Shown: positions 14,215 to 23,809 of the stretch, in pieces
How positions within the stretch are numbered: position 1 is the stretch's first letter
How the letters are laid out: every line of letters begins with the position of its first letter
From: Aminobacter sp. J41
GTDB taxonomy: Bacteria > Pseudomonadota > Alphaproteobacteria > Rhizobiales > Rhizobiaceae
DNA: 64,000 nt
NCBI RefSeq assembly: GCF_000526635.1
Contig: NZ_JAGL01000007.1
Location: 134 to 64,133, forward strand
Reading direction: 5' to 3'
Notes under the pieces: model-generated
Databases searched by the model: none
Told to the model about the DNA's origin: nothing
What the model saw: the letters and a program-made list of their open reading frames with translations, nothing else
Position numbers and translations under genes: made by a program

Positions 14215-15780
14215 TTACGGCAGCATATTAAGGGAGACGAACACCAGCGCGGCGAGTGCGGCCGCAGCCGGAACGGTGGTCACCCAGGCGGTTGCGATGG
14301 TCGTCACATGCGCTCGGCGGACCAGCTTGCGGCGGGCAATTTCCTCGCGCGACATCGGCGGTCCCTTCTCCTCGAGATCGTAGGCATCCTCGGTGGCGTC
14401 ATTGCCGTTTTCGCCATTCGCGGCTGCACGCTCGGCGCGGGCACGTGCCACCTTGCGCTCGAGATAGGCGCGGCGGCGGCCGGAATGAGCGGTGTACCAC
14501 TCCCGGAAGAAGCCGACCCCGAACACGGCGCCGATTGCGATGTGCGTCGAGCTCACCGGCAGGCCAAACCACGACGCCACGATAACCGTGACTGCAGCCG
14601 ACAGCGCGACGCAGAAGGCGCGGATCGGATTGAGCTTGGTGATTTGCTGGCCGACCATGCGGATCAGCTTCGGGCCGAACAGGACAAGGCCAACCGAGAT
14701 GCCGAGGGCGCCGATCACCATCACCCACAGCGGAATAACCACTTCACCGCTCGTCGTTCCATCCTGCGTCGCGTGGACGAGCGCGGCCAGCGGGCCGACG
14801 GCGTTGGCGACGTCATTGGCGCCGTGGGCGAAGGAAAGCAGGGCAGCCGACAGGATCAGCGGCATGTTGAACAGCTTGCGCAGCGACTGGTTTCGGTTCT
14901 CCATGCCCCGCGACTGGCGGTTCACGCTGATGCGCGAAAAATACCAGGCGACGACGAAGCAGGCGACGCCAACCAGCGTGATCTGCAGTGCCGAAAGATC
15001 GATGACGCGCTTCAGGCCCTTAGTCACGAGATAGGCGGCAAACGAGCCCGCCATGATCGCGATCAGGACCGGCACCCAGCGGCGCGCGGCCGTGATCTTG
15101 TCGTCCTGATAGATGATCGTCGTCTTGATGAAGAACAGGAATAGGGCGGCAATGATACCGCCGAGGAGCGGGGAGACGACCCAGCTGAGGGCAATGTTTC
15201 CGATCATCGCCCAGTTGATGGAGTAGAAGCCCGCCGCGACAATGCCAGCACCAACCACGCCGCCGACCACTGCATGGGTGGTGGAGACGGGCGCGCCGAT
15301 CCAGGTGGCGAGATTGACCCAGAGCGCGGAAGAAAGGAGGGCCGCCAGCATCAGGCGGATGAACGCGTCGCCGGTCGGCAGGCTGGCGGGCGCGACAATG
15401 CCACTGGAAATCGTGGTGACGACGTCGCCGCCCGCAATAAGCGCGCCGGCACTCTCGAACACGGCAGCGATGGCCAACGCGCCGCCCATGGTCAGCGCCT
15501 TGGCGCCGACGGCCGGGCCGACATTGTTGGCGACGTCGTTGGCGCCGATGTTGAGCGCCATGTAGCCGCCGATTGCGGCCGCGATGATGACGAGCACCGC
15601 GCGCGGCTCACCGATGGCGAAGAAGGAGGCGACGATCGCGGCGAGCGCCAGGAACAGCAGGCCGAGGCCAGGTGCCACCAGCCCGCGTGACAGAAACGAC
15701 GCCGCTTCCTCGACATGGACGAGCTTGTCCAGATCCTTGTCGAGCGTTTCTTTGCGCGCTTCCGTGGCGTTGACAGTCAT
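14215..15780 (-). CDS. pit: Inorganic phosphate transporter, PiT family
   Basis: This is a low-affinity, cation-coupled phosphate permease in the inner membrane. The 521-residue protein has two copies of the PiT signature: GANDVANNVGPAVGAKALTM in the first half and HGANDVANAVGPLAALVHA in the second. The matching GAPVSTTHAVVGGVVG and GLPVSSTHIAIGAVFGVGF segments are also present. About ten to twelve membrane spans surround a cytoplasmic loop near residues 290-310 and a charged C-terminal region (RRRAYLERKVARARAER). No phoU-like accessory gene is adjacent, so it is probably monocistronic. Confidence 0.95.
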   Translation of the reverse strand: MTVNATEARKETLDKDLDKLVHVEEAASFLSRGLVAPGLGLLFLALAAIVASFFAIGEPRAVLVIIAAAIGGYMALNIGANDVANNVGPAVGAKALTMGGALAIAAVFESAGALIAGGDVVTTISSGIVAPASLPTGDAFIRLMLAALLSSALWVNLATWIGAPVSTTHAVVGGVVGAGIVAAGFYSINWAMIGNIALSWVVSPLLGGIIAALFLFFIKTTIIYQDDKITAARRWVPVLIAIMAGSFAAYLVTKGLKRVIDLSALQITLVGVACFVVAWYFSRISVNRQSRGMENRNQSLRKLFNMPLILSAALLSFAHGANDVANAVGPLAALVHATQDGTTSGEVVIPLWVMVIGALGISVGLVLFGPKLIRMVGQQITKLNPIRAFCVALSAAVTVIVASWFGLPVSSTHIAIGAVFGVGFFREWYTAHSGRRRAYLERKVARARAERAAANGENGNDATEDAYDLEEKGPPMSREEIARRKLVRRAHVTTIATAWVTTVPAAAALAALVFVSLNMLP

Positions 15781-15881
15781 CGAGCGTCCTATCGGTTAGC
15801 CGCCGCCAGCAACTGTGACAGCGGCCCCTCGCTTAAGAAAGCGGCATTCCGATAGCAAGACGACTTTCTTGTGTCAGATGC

Positions 15882-16376
15882 TCAGGCTGCAGATTGCCGT
15901 GGATTGGCGGCGAAATATTCAATGAGCTCGCTAAGGTCCGGCTCGTCGACGAGCCGGGCCGCGTCCCTCGGCGCAAACCAGCGCCGCTTGCGCTTCTTCC
16001 GCTCCGGCCACTTGTCGGCAACCTCGTCGACCTCGAGTGGGAAGACTGAAACCTCGCAGCCCCATTCCATGCCGGAGGGCAGCTTCTTCTGGTAGAGGTA
16101 GGTGCCGATCGGGCGCCGGGAGATGCCGCCGGAAACGCCCGCTTCCTCTGCCGCCTCGCGCGCGGCGGCCTCGTAGGGCTCCTCGCGCTTTTCCGGCCAG
16201 CCCTTGGGCAGCACCCAGCGGCCGGTGCCGCGGCTGGTGACGAGCAGGATCTCGAAGTCACCTTTTTCCGTCAGCCGCCAGGGAAGGGCAGCGACCTGCA
16301 CGCGGCGCGGCAGCCCGCCGAAGAGACGCCTGACACGCTCCTTCAGCCATTTGCGCCTGCCACGGGTGAACACCAT
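15882..16376 (-). CDS. Nudix hydrolase
   Basis: The start chosen is ATG at 16374-16376 after GGTTGAGGAGATC, giving 164 residues; an open frame continues upstream without homology. The Nudix box is visible as GWPEKREEPYEAAAREAAEEAG (fits Gx5Ex7REUxEExGU). It is preceded by WVLPKGWPEK, with the flanking strand QVAALPWRLTEKGDFEILLV. This class hydrolyses nucleoside diphosphates linked to another group; the DIPP-like layout (VLPKGW) suggests diphosphoinositol or diadenosine polyphosphates, but the substrate is not certain. No operon partner is evident. Confidence 0.88.
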   Translation of the reverse strand: MVFTRGRRKWLKERVRRLFGGLPRRVQVAALPWRLTEKGDFEILLVTSRGTGRWVLPKGWPEKREEPYEAAAREAAEEAGVSGGISRRPIGTYLYQKKLPSGMEWGCEVSVFPLEVDEVADKWPERKKRKRRWFAPRDAARLVDEPDLSELIEYFAANPRQSAA

Positions 16377-16515
16377 GATCTCCTCAACCAAACAATTTTG
16401 CCGACTTACGAATATTGCCGGCACGGTGCCCGGAAGGGAAGCGCAAAATGTGTGAAATTCAATAAGATCGCGAAGCCCTGCATCAGCGTCAGCAAGCTCG
16501 CGCAAGATCTGGCGG

Positions 16516-17013
16516 TCAGCGAACCGCGCTGTCTGCAATCGGCTTCTGGTAGGTGAACCCCATGTCCCACGGGAAGTAGATCCAGGTGTCCTGCGACACT
16601 TCGGTGACGAAGGTGTCGATGATCGGGCGGCCTTTCGGCTTGGCATAAACCGCGGCGAAGTGCGCCTTCGGCATCATCGCGCGAACGATTGCGGCCGTCT
16701 TGCCGGTGTCGGTGAGGTCGTCGACGATCAGCACGCCTGCGCCCTCTTCCTTCATAAGCTCGGCGTTGATTTCCTTCAGCACGCGCAGGTCACCCTGGTC
16801 GGTGTAGTCGTGATACGAGGCAACGCAGACTGTCTCGATCAGGCGGATGCCGAGCTCGCGTGCAATCACTGCTGCCGGAACGAGCCCGCCGCGCGTGATG
16901 CAGACGATCGCCTTCCACTGCATGTTCAGGCCGGACAGGCGCCACGCCAGAGCGCGGGCGTCACGATGAAACTGATCCCAGGAGACGGGGAAAGCCTTTT
17001 CGGGAAGGGACAT
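16516..17013 (-). CDS. gpt: Xanthine-guanine phosphoribosyltransferase
   Basis: The enzyme salvages xanthine, guanine and hypoxanthine to nucleotides using PRPP. The start taken is ATG at 17013 ([20 protein letters not shown]), giving 165 residues, close to the 152 of E. coli Gpt; an upstream ATG would add eight residues. The PRPP loop is [14 protein letters not shown], preceded by [20 protein letters not shown]. The C-terminal base-binding segment is [13 protein letters not shown], near-identical in pattern to the E. coli enzyme. It stands alone on the minus strand. Confidence 0.95.
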   Translation of the reverse strand: MSLPEKAFPVSWDQFHRDARALAWRLSGLNMQWKAIVCITRGGLVPAAVIARELGIRLIETVCVASYHDYTDQGDLRVLKEINAELMKEEGAGVLIVDDLTDTGKTAAIVRAMMPKAHFAAVYAKPKGRPIIDTFVTEVSQDTWIYFPWDMGFTYQKPIADSAVR

Positions 17014-17167
17014 GAGACTGCACTCCGGTTGGCGCATATGCGTAGGCTGGAATGCAGCCGGAATTAGCCGGAATACTGGTCTCTTGGCAAGATGGGCTCG
17101 CCGAACCGCGGCATTACATGCAGCGCCGGCAGAATTACTCTGCGGGCAAGACTGCGAAAACTGGCTG

Positions 17168-18007
17168 CTATCGGGCCATCAGCGTCGGAACCAGCATCGA
17201 GCGCATCATGGTGCGCGTGGTGCCGCCGAAGAACAGCTGCTTCAGCCAGGACTGGCTGTAGGCGCCCATCACCAGCAACTCGGCGCCGCTCTCGGCGACG
17301 CGGTTCTCGATCGCTGCACCCACTCCGATCTCGCCGGAGGTCGAGGGCGAATAGGTGATCTTCGCACCGTGGCGGGCAAGCGCAGCAGCAATGTCGACGC
17401 CGGCAAGCGCACCGTCTTCATGACCGCTGTCAGACGCGTCGAGGGTAAGGATTTCCGTCTCCTCAGCCTCGCGGATGAAGGGCAGGGCGTCGAACACGGC
17501 GCGTGCTGCCTGCTGCGTGCCGTTCCAGGCGATCAGCACCTTGCGGAATGAGGTCTTCGCCGGCATCGCATAAGGCACGAACAGCACCGGGCGGCCGCTC
17601 TCGAACAGCAACGCCTCGACATCCGCGTAGGAGCCCGCTTCGGCTTCCGGATTAACCTGCTGAACGATGATGAGGTCGCAGGCGCGGGCGACGATCAGGG
17701 AGCCGACGGCGCTGTCGCCCGAGACGCTTTCAAGCGCATGCCACTCATGCGAGATCCCTTCCCGCTCAGCGCGACTCTCGAACAGCTTCTTCAGCTCGTC
17801 GCTGTGCTTCTGGTTGGCCTCGGAGTCGAGGGTCATGAAATTGGTGTCGGGGAAGCCCATCGGCGAGACGTAGGGCAGGGGGATTGCCTCCGCATGCACG
17901 GCAATGACGTGCGCGGAGAAGCGACTGGCGAGGGGCAGCGCGCAATCTAACACGCGCTCGGCATCCGACTTGTCCTGCAGTACGACGAGAATGGTCTTGT
18001 AGCTCAT
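17168..18007 (-). CDS. Universal stress protein (UspA family)
   Basis: The 279-residue protein starts at ATG 18005-18007 behind GGAGGCCAGT. It begins [20 protein letters not shown], a Usp strand, and ends with a second Usp half. That half contains [20 protein letters not shown] and the nucleotide-loop-like motif [22 protein letters not shown] followed by LVPTLMAR. The tandem Usp arrangement is common in alphaproteobacteria. The G-x2-G-x9-G(S/T) loop suggests ATP binding in the second domain. The cellular role is general stress adaptation; no specific trigger can be read from the sequence. Confidence 0.9.
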   Translation of the reverse strand: MSYKTILVVLQDKSDAERVLDCALPLASRFSAHVIAVHAEAIPLPYVSPMGFPDTNFMTLDSEANQKHSDELKKLFESRAEREGISHEWHALESVSGDSAVGSLIVARACDLIIVQQVNPEAEAGSYADVEALLFESGRPVLFVPYAMPAKTSFRKVLIAWNGTQQAARAVFDALPFIREAEETEILTLDASDSGHEDGALAGVDIAAALARHGAKITYSPSTSGEIGVGAAIENRVAESGAELLVMGAYSQSWLKQLFFGGTTRTMMRSMLVPTLMAR

Positions 18008-18140
18008 ACTGGCCTCCGGCTCCTGCGCTGATCGCGCATCCACTGCAACACTCTGCGCACCCCGAAGGTTTCGCTTTGACCGAGGTCAATGGCGGATCAT
18101 AAACCTGCCGTTGGGGCATTCAAGCCGGAGGAAGGGTAGC

Positions 18141-18884
18141 TCAGGGCTGCTTCGACTTCAGCGCGTCGACCATCGTCTGCACCTCGCCAGCGGCGGCATC
18201 CAGTGCCTCTTGCGTGCGGGCACGCACCACGAGCTCCGTCCAGAAGCTGCCGTCCAGAAATTTTGGGTACGACCCGATGATCGTGTCGGGATGCGCCTTC
18301 TGGATCTCGGCGAGCGGTCCGCCGATGACGCCTTCGCCGAACGGGCAGTGGATCATCGCCGACAGCATCTTGGTACCGGTCTTCAGCGTCGGCACGACAT
18401 TGTCTAGCATCGCCTGGAAGATCGAGGGCACGCCCGCCATGACATGGACGTTGCCGATCCGGAAGCCGGGGGCGATGGAGATCGGGTTGTCGATGTGCTC
18501 GGCGCCAACCGGCATGCGCGCCATGCGCTTGCGCGCCTCGGTGAACTCGAGCCCGCGCTGGGCGTAATGCGCCTCAAGCAGCTTGTAGGCCTTCTCGTCG
18601 TATTCGCACGGGACGCCAAAGGCCTTGGCGATCGAGTCTGCGGTGATGTCGTCATGCGTCGGGCCGATGCCGCCGGTGGTGAACACATAGGTGTATCGCG
18701 CCCGCAGCGCATTCACCGCCGCGACGATGTCGTCCTCGTCGTCGGACACGATCCGCACTTCCTTGAGGTCGATGCCGATAGCCGTCATCACGTCCGCGAG
18801 GTGTCCGATGTTTTTGTCCTTGGTCCGGCCGGAGAGAATCTCATCTCCGATGACGATCATGGCGGCGGTAATGATTTCGGACAT
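18141..18884 (-). CDS. MoCF/CinA-like molybdopterin-binding domain protein
   Basis: The 247-residue protein consists mainly of a MoaB/Mog-type fold with the signature TTGGIGPTHDDITADSIAKA. It starts MSEIITAAMIVIGDEILSGR, which is also the start pattern of CinA. It lacks the C-terminal deamidase domain of full-length CinA, so it belongs to the short form annotated as competence/damage-inducible or molybdopterin-binding protein. A role in molybdenum cofactor handling or in pyridine nucleotide (NAD) recycling is possible; the short form is not well defined. The start ATG at 18884 has GAGAGGCAC upstream. Confidence 0.88.
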   Translation of the reverse strand: MSEIITAAMIVIGDEILSGRTKDKNIGHLADVMTAIGIDLKEVRIVSDDEDDIVAAVNALRARYTYVFTTGGIGPTHDDITADSIAKAFGVPCEYDEKAYKLLEAHYAQRGLEFTEARKRMARMPVGAEHIDNPISIAPGFRIGNVHVMAGVPSIFQAMLDNVVPTLKTGTKMLSAMIHCPFGEGVIGGPLAEIQKAHPDTIIGSYPKFLDGSFWTELVVRARTQEALDAAAGEVQTMVDALKSKQP

Positions 18885-18951
18885 GGCGTGCCTCTCGGGA
18901 AACTGCGTCGAGCAATATCCCCGCGCGCCGGCCGCAGCAATGGGCCTCGTG

Positions 18952-19437
18952 CTAGAGCCGGAATGTCCAGAACAGGCAGGCCAGGCACGCCGCGAGGAAG
19001 ACGACGAAGAACAGCGTGCGCAGCAGCACGTTCCGCCTGAGCTCGTTCATGGCGAGATGGGCACCGATGATGACCACCGCGAAGATGAACTGCCAGTCGA
19101 TGAGCACCGACAGCGCGCCGCTGTTGCCGAAGGCGAAGCGCGCCAGCTGCACGCCGATGATCGTCGCAAGCAGAACCAGCGTCGTGGAAAAGACCGGCAC
19201 GGCGCCATTCGCCATCACAAAGCCCGCCGCGCGCAGCGGCAGCAGCATCATCAGCGCGCCGCAGATGGCGTAGAGAGCAGCAAGCGGAATGAAGGTGGCC
19301 GCGCTCGCGACATTGTCGAGGCGGGCGATTCCGAACTTGCCGAAAGGATAGCCCTTGAGTTCGACGGCGATGCTGAGGGCGGCAAGCAAGCCGGTCAGCA
19401 CCAGCACGAGGGCAAAGGCGGCGAAGGTGCGGTTCAT
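18952..19437 (-). CDS. Four-helix inner-membrane protein of unknown function
   Basis: The 161-residue protein begins MNRTFAAFALVLVLTGLLAA, which could be a membrane span or signal anchor. Further hydrophobic stretches include LIPLAALYAICGALMMLLPL-type sequence, FSTTLVLLATIIGVQLARFA, LIDWQFIFAVVIIGAHLAM and a last helix LRTLFFVVFLAACLACLFW. I do not recognise a family. It lies 67 bases downstream-side of the MoCF-like gene start, on the same strand, but a functional link is not evident. Confidence 0.65.
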   Translation of the reverse strand: MNRTFAAFALVLVLTGLLAALSIAVELKGYPFGKFGIARLDNVASAATFIPLAALYAICGALMMLLPLRAAGFVMANGAVPVFSTTLVLLATIIGVQLARFAFGNSGALSVLIDWQFIFAVVIIGAHLAMNELRRNVLLRTLFFVVFLAACLACLFWTFRL

Positions 19438-19521
19438 GCGTGGTCCCCGAAGCAGAATCGGTCTTCACGCATAAGACAGCGCCGATGCTTAACGAAATCG
19501 CACCGGCGCCGGATGATAGCT

Positions 19522-19770
19522 CTACCTGATCAGGTAGTAGGTCGAGACGAGACCGAGGACGCACGCGCCAGCCAGCAGCCAGCGAAAGGCGCTCGGCTTG
19601 TTGTAGATCATCGCGTAGCCCGCCACCCATGCGCAGGTGGAGCTGCCGAGCGCAAACAGGACGCCAGTCCTGTGCCCATAGACGAGATTTGCCGCCATCA
19701 AGCCGCCGAGCGTGAGCGCACCGAAAACGACGATGATGAAAATGGCGGATTTCTCGAAATCGTCTGTCAT
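19522..19770 (-). CDS. Small three-helix membrane protein
   Basis: The start taken is ATG at 19768-19770 (MTDDFEKSAIFIIVVFGALT) with AGGAGACCCAT upstream, giving 82 residues. Three hydrophobic segments are visible: SAIFIIVVFGALTLGGLMAA, TGVLFALGSSTCAWVAGYAM and FRWLLAGACVLGLVSTYYL. No family is recognised. An in-frame start 37 codons upstream exists but adds non-homologous arginine-rich sequence without a ribosome-binding site. Confidence 0.65.
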   Translation of the reverse strand: MTDDFEKSAIFIIVVFGALTLGGLMAANLVYGHRTGVLFALGSSTCAWVAGYAMIYNKPSAFRWLLAGACVLGLVSTYYLIR

Positions 19771-19904
19771 ATGGGTCTCCTGAATTGGCTTGCGCCACGG
19801 ATACGAAATCGCCGGTACAATACCGGGCATCCGCGGCGCATTCCACCCGTCGCGCACGACTTTTGGGAACGTGCGACGCAAAGGTCACAGGAGATGGTTC
19901 TGCA

Positions 19905-20336
19905 TCAGCGGCGCCACGCGTCCTTGTCGTGATGCCCCGTCTCGCGGCCGCCGCCCGGCAGCGGCTGCTGCGAGGCGGGCTCGGCATTCACGCCATCGGA
20001 ATGCCGCGTCTTCGCGTCGACATCGTCGGCAGGTTCACTGTTGCCAAAGCCCTCTGGCGGCTTGTTGCCGGCGGCATCCTGGGAAAACTCCTCGTGGCCG
20101 GTATACTGCGTGTCCTGCGGCGCCTTTGCCGCCTGCTCACGGTTGCGCATTGCAACGGCATCGGAAAGCGAGTTGCGGTCCGGATTGGCGTTGGTCTCGC
20201 CGGCAGCATCCGGCTCATGGTCGGGATCATCGATTGCCGGCAGGTATCCTGAGGGACGGGTCTCTTCCGGACCCTCCCAGCGCGGGGACTGGTCGGTGGT
20301 GCCGGGCTTACCGTCTCTTGGGGAATTGGGGGACAT
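19905..20336 (-). CDS. Hydrophilic, probably disordered protein
   Basis: The gene starts at ATG 20334-20336 with CAGGAGGCAACG, a very good ribosome-binding site, giving 143 residues. Composition is dominated by P, D, E, N, G and Q with almost no hydrophobic core (MSPNSPRDGKPGTTDQSPRW, later QPLPGGGRETGHHDK). I expect an intrinsically disordered protein. Such proteins in rhizobia are often stress-associated, but nothing in the sequence proves this. A poorly conserved hypothetical is the alternative. Confidence 0.6.
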   Translation of the reverse strand: MSPNSPRDGKPGTTDQSPRWEGPEETRPSGYLPAIDDPDHEPDAAGETNANPDRNSLSDAVAMRNREQAAKAPQDTQYTGHEEFSQDAAGNKPPEGFGNSEPADDVDAKTRHSDGVNAEPASQQPLPGGGRETGHHDKDAWRR

Positions 20337-20411
20337 CGTTGCCTCCTGTCGTGGTTTTGTTAAGACCAACAGGAGGCGAGGCGGATGGTTCCGCATCGGG
20401 GCTTCACGTTC

Positions 20412-22019
20412 TCACGCCGCTTCGAGCCGGCGCCGCTTGCGGCTTGATTGCTTGCGCACGGCATGGCCCATGGCAGCGCCGATCTCGGCACACGCAGTGA
20501 TGCCCTGCACGAACGGCCGGTCGTGCATCAGGAAAGGCAGCGCGCCCAGGCTAACCAGCCCCTCGAGCTCGGGCGGATCGAGCAGGCTGTAATCGTCTCC
20601 CACTTCCGGAACCTCGCTGCCGGCACCCAGCAGGAGTTCCCGCAGCGTGGGGAAGGGGATGTCTTTTGAGCCAAGACGCTGCTGTCCGCGCGCGTCGATG
20701 AACACCGTGAACCGGTATGTCCTGTCTTCGGCTCGGATAACCGTCTCGTCCTCCCGCACGTCCATCTTGTAGTCGCTGCCGATCCCCGCGACCTTCAGCA
20801 GCCCTGCGTCGCGTAGCGCCAGCAGACGGCGGATCGATTCCGGCGGCACCGCCGCGTAGTTGTCGACGAACACCCGCTTCAGCCCGCGGTCAAACCGCTT
20901 GCGGTCCTCCTCGTCGAGTTCCGGGTAGAGATCCTCGAACTCCTCGTGCATGCGCAGGATCGCGTAGCGCCAGGCGACCGTGACTTTTGCCTCTCGGTTC
21001 CGCTCGACCTCGATCAGGTTCTTTCGCGCCCAGCGGAACGGGTCGCTTTGGAGGCGCGCCGCGAAATAAGCGTCGGCGAAGCTGTCAGCGTCGAGCTCAT
21101 CCAGACCGATCGATTTCGACCAATCGGGATCGTCGTGCTCCAGTTCCTCGGCGAACAGAGCGTAGGCGCGATCGAGCAGCCCCCTGGCCCCGAGTTCTCG
21201 TTCAGTGGCGAGCGCGTCGGGCGTGCAGACCGCAAGCGGTTCGTAGGGGATCGGGCAGTAGAAATCGGCCTCGGGCAGAACGCCGGAGCGGGAAAGCAGC
21301 GTGATCCGGAGCTTCGTTTCCGCGTCTTTCGGCCGGAAGGAAAGCTCGCCGTCGGGATCCTGCAGGAACTGCCCGTGCTAGCACGCGACCGCCATCGCCG
21401 CGTCGATCGCACTTAGCGACGTGCCCATGGCCCCGACCTCCGCCGCCGGAATGTCCGCATCGATGAGGCCGGACCATGGACTCGGATAGTAGTGGTCGGT
21501 TGGGTCGTCATCGATCGGGAACATGTGCCCCGTGGCGAGGATCACCCGGTCGAAGTTTTCGTCCGCCGGACCGACCGTCGTTTCCAGCCGAACATGCCGG
21601 CCTTCCGGAACGACATCCGCGATTTCGGTTCCTTCGTGGATCGAGACGAAATGCCCCCGCGCCTCCGCCTTGCCGACCAGCGACACGAACTGCGCGCGGA
21701 AGTATTCGCCGAGCAGCATGCGCGGCGTGAACGTCCGCACGTCGAAGGTGTCCGGATCGACACCATAGCTGCGCAGGATGGCCTTTGGCTGGCTCGTCAG
21801 CCAGTCATGGTAGGACTGGTTGAGCGGCGGGATTTCGATGCTGGCAATGTTTGCCAGCATGCGCCGATCGGCCGTCTCCGAGGTATAGGGCATGCCGATG
21901 CCGGCCCGGTCGCCCTTTTCGAAGATGAAGATCGAAAGCGGCTCGGCGGTCTCGATAAGTTTCTGGAAGGTGTAAAGACCCGTGGGGCCGGAGCCCACGA
22001 TCGCAACGCGCAGTGTCAT
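20412..22019 (-). pseudogene. FAD/NAD(P)-binding protein interrupted by an in-frame amber codon
   Basis: The frame starts at ATG 22017-22019 (MTLRVAIVGSGPTGLYTFQK, after GAGGGACCGT). It shows a dinucleotide-binding GSGPTG motif, then IFIFEKGDRAGIGMPY, VILATGHMFP and AAEVGAMGTSLSAIDAA. At 21378-21380 the frame meets TAG (AVAC-stop-HGQF). Directly after it the same frame continues with homologous-looking sequence (QDPDGELSFRPKDAETK) to a stop at 20412. The full frame would be about 535 residues, fitting FAD-dependent proteins of the NAD_binding_9 type. The rest of the gene is open and well composed, so the lesion is recent, a sequencing error, or a read-through site. Confidence 0.75.
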
Positions 22020-22105
22020 ACGGTCCCTCAATCAACCGGAAATGCGCGGCAGGAACGTTGAGGAAGATGATCCGGTTCCTGAAGAAGCTGGTGAAGAGGA
22101 GGAAA

Positions 22106-22195
22106 TGGCAGAAGGGGTGGGATTCGAACCCACGGAGAGCTCACACCCTCGCCGGTTTTCAAGACCGGTGCCTTAAACCGCTCGGCCACCCTTCC
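22106..22195 (-). tRNA. tRNA-Ser (anticodon UGA)
   Basis: Read on the minus strand the gene starts GGAAGGGTGGCCGAG and ends in CCCTTCTG plus an encoded CCA. It has the long variable arm of serine tRNAs, the GTTCGAATC T-loop, discriminator G, and the anticodon loop CTTGAAA, giving anticodon TGA. The length is 90 bases with CCA. Confidence 0.95.
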
Positions 22196-22409
22196 AGCAC
22201 TGGCTTCGCACGCGACGTTGCAGTCGGCGAATGCCCGTGTGCTCCGGCTTTACAGCGCATGCATTCGCCGCGTCAACCTGTTCTGAGAGGGGCGTAGCGA
22301 TGAGATCGGGCAGAGCCCGAAGGAAACCCCGCAATTTCCCACAACGGCTGACGCGCATCCGCAATAACCGTTGACGTCGGCGCGCAAACGCATGAGAAAC
22401 GGCGACGTT

Positions 22410-22494
22410 GCGGACGTGGCGAAACTGGTAGACGCAGCGGACTTAAAATCCGCCGCCTTACGGCTTACGGGTTCGACCCCCGTCGTCCGCACCA
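22410..22494 (+). tRNA. tRNA-Leu (anticodon UAA)
   Basis: The gene starts GCGGACGTGGCGAAACTGG and ends CGTCCGCACCA with encoded CCA. The anticodon loop CTTAAAA gives TAA. The long variable arm (around GCCTTACGGC) and the GTTCGACCC T-loop are as expected for leucine tRNA. Confidence 0.96.
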
Positions 22495-22502
22495 GCCGCT
22501 GA

Positions 22503-23675
22503 TCAGCGCTCCCCGCCCACTGCAATATTGATCACTTCGAAGGGTGTCGTGATGACGATCTCTGCCGCCGAGCCAAGCGTGCGGCCGACGCCCCGTGTCA
22601 GGCGGCCGATGCTTCGGGAGATCTGGTCGCCGCTGCCGCCGAAGTCGTCGCCGGCGTTGAGCCGTTCGCCGAGGAGCTGGATCAGGAGAGGGTTGTCGGC
22701 AAAGCGCGCATGGTTGAACGAATCGCCGCTGGAGAGCGACGAAACATCGACCGTGATGATGCCAAGCTCGGCGAGGGCCTTGTCGTCGCCGTAGTCGCCG
22801 ACGCGGGGCCTGCTGCCGGCGATGATGGAAGAGACCAGCAGCGCGCGGTCGTCGCGCGAGACCATGACGATGAACGGTCGCTCCGGCTTGCCGATGCGGC
22901 GCAGCTGGCTCTTGAACACGTCGACGTCGATGTCGGGCGAGGCCAGCACCACGTCGCCGAGGCCGAGCGCCGACTGCTTTTCGCCGGAAATGGCAAACTG
23001 GCGCAGGGCTTCCATCGTCAGCCAGTTGCCCATCGAGTGCGCGACAACGTCGATGCGCGTGGCGCCTGCGTCCCGCAGCGTGCGCAGCGTACGCTCCAAC
23101 CCGTCGCGCGCCATGGTCGCGGAATTGTTGTCGTAGATGTAGTCCACGGTGCGGCCGGTCGAGGCCCAGGAGAACAGGACGGGCGTGCCCTTGTAACCAG
23201 AGTCGTGGATGATCTGGGCGGCGCGATAGACGGAGTCGTCGAACAGCGTGCGGTAGCCGTGGATGAAGATCAGCGCGCGTCCCTGCGTCTGCTTCAACCG
23301 CTTCTTCAGTTCCGCCTTGAACGCGTCGCCGTCGCGATAAACCGCAACTTCGCTTGGCGCGAAATGCTTGGCCGCGTCACGCTTTTGGCCCGATCCCGGC
23401 TGTTCGACTTTCCCTGCCTGGTGGACCGCAGGGATCGTCACGTTGACGCGGGCGTAGGAAAGGTCGTCGGCGCGCGAGCCGTCGAACACGTCGGCCGGGT
23501 TGGCCGCCTTTCCGCGCGAGGTCGCGATCAGGATCGAGTGTTCGGCGGCGATCGCCTTTTCCTCCGCCGGGATCGCATCGTAAAGGCTGTGTGACTGCGC
23601 GGCGCAACCGGCCAGCCCCAGCGACAGAACCATAGCAAGGACGATACGCGACTTCAGGCCGAACTCGAGGAACAT
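22503..23675 (-). CDS. Alpha/beta hydrolase lipoprotein (DUF900 type)
   Basis: The start taken is ATG at 23673-23675 (MFLEFGLKSRIVLAMVLSLG), leading to the lipobox LAGC, so the mature protein should be lipid-anchored. The 390 residues include the hydrolase core ALIFIHGYRTLFDDSVYRAA, VLFSWASTGRTVDYIYD and a nucleophile elbow VVAHSMGNWLTMEALR with GHSMG-like geometry. Later SRDDRALLVSS and SFNHARF carry the likely acid and histidine. This fits the DUF900 esterase-like family, whose substrates are unknown. It is convergent with tRNA-Leu, the stop lying 9 bases after the tRNA end. Confidence 0.85.
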   Translation of the reverse strand: MFLEFGLKSRIVLAMVLSLGLAGCAAQSHSLYDAIPAEEKAIAAEHSILIATSRGKAANPADVFDGSRADDLSYARVNVTIPAVHQAGKVEQPGSGQKRDAAKHFAPSEVAVYRDGDAFKAELKKRLKQTQGRALIFIHGYRTLFDDSVYRAAQIIHDSGYKGTPVLFSWASTGRTVDYIYDNNSATMARDGLERTLRTLRDAGATRIDVVAHSMGNWLTMEALRQFAISGEKQSALGLGDVVLASPDIDVDVFKSQLRRIGKPERPFIVMVSRDDRALLVSSIIAGSRPRVGDYGDDKALAELGIITVDVSSLSSGDSFNHARFADNPLLIQLLGERLNAGDDFGGSGDQISRSIGRLTRGVGRTLGSAAEIVITTPFEVINIAVGGER

Positions 23676-23809
23676 GCAGACGGATCCGGTACGCAAGCTG
23701 GTGACAGTTCTACCGCAAGGCGATATTCGAGGTTCATCAATACTGAGCTGCGGCTATTAGACAACCCGTCTCGGCAAGGCCAGAGGCGCAGGATCAACAA
23801 GAGGAAGTC

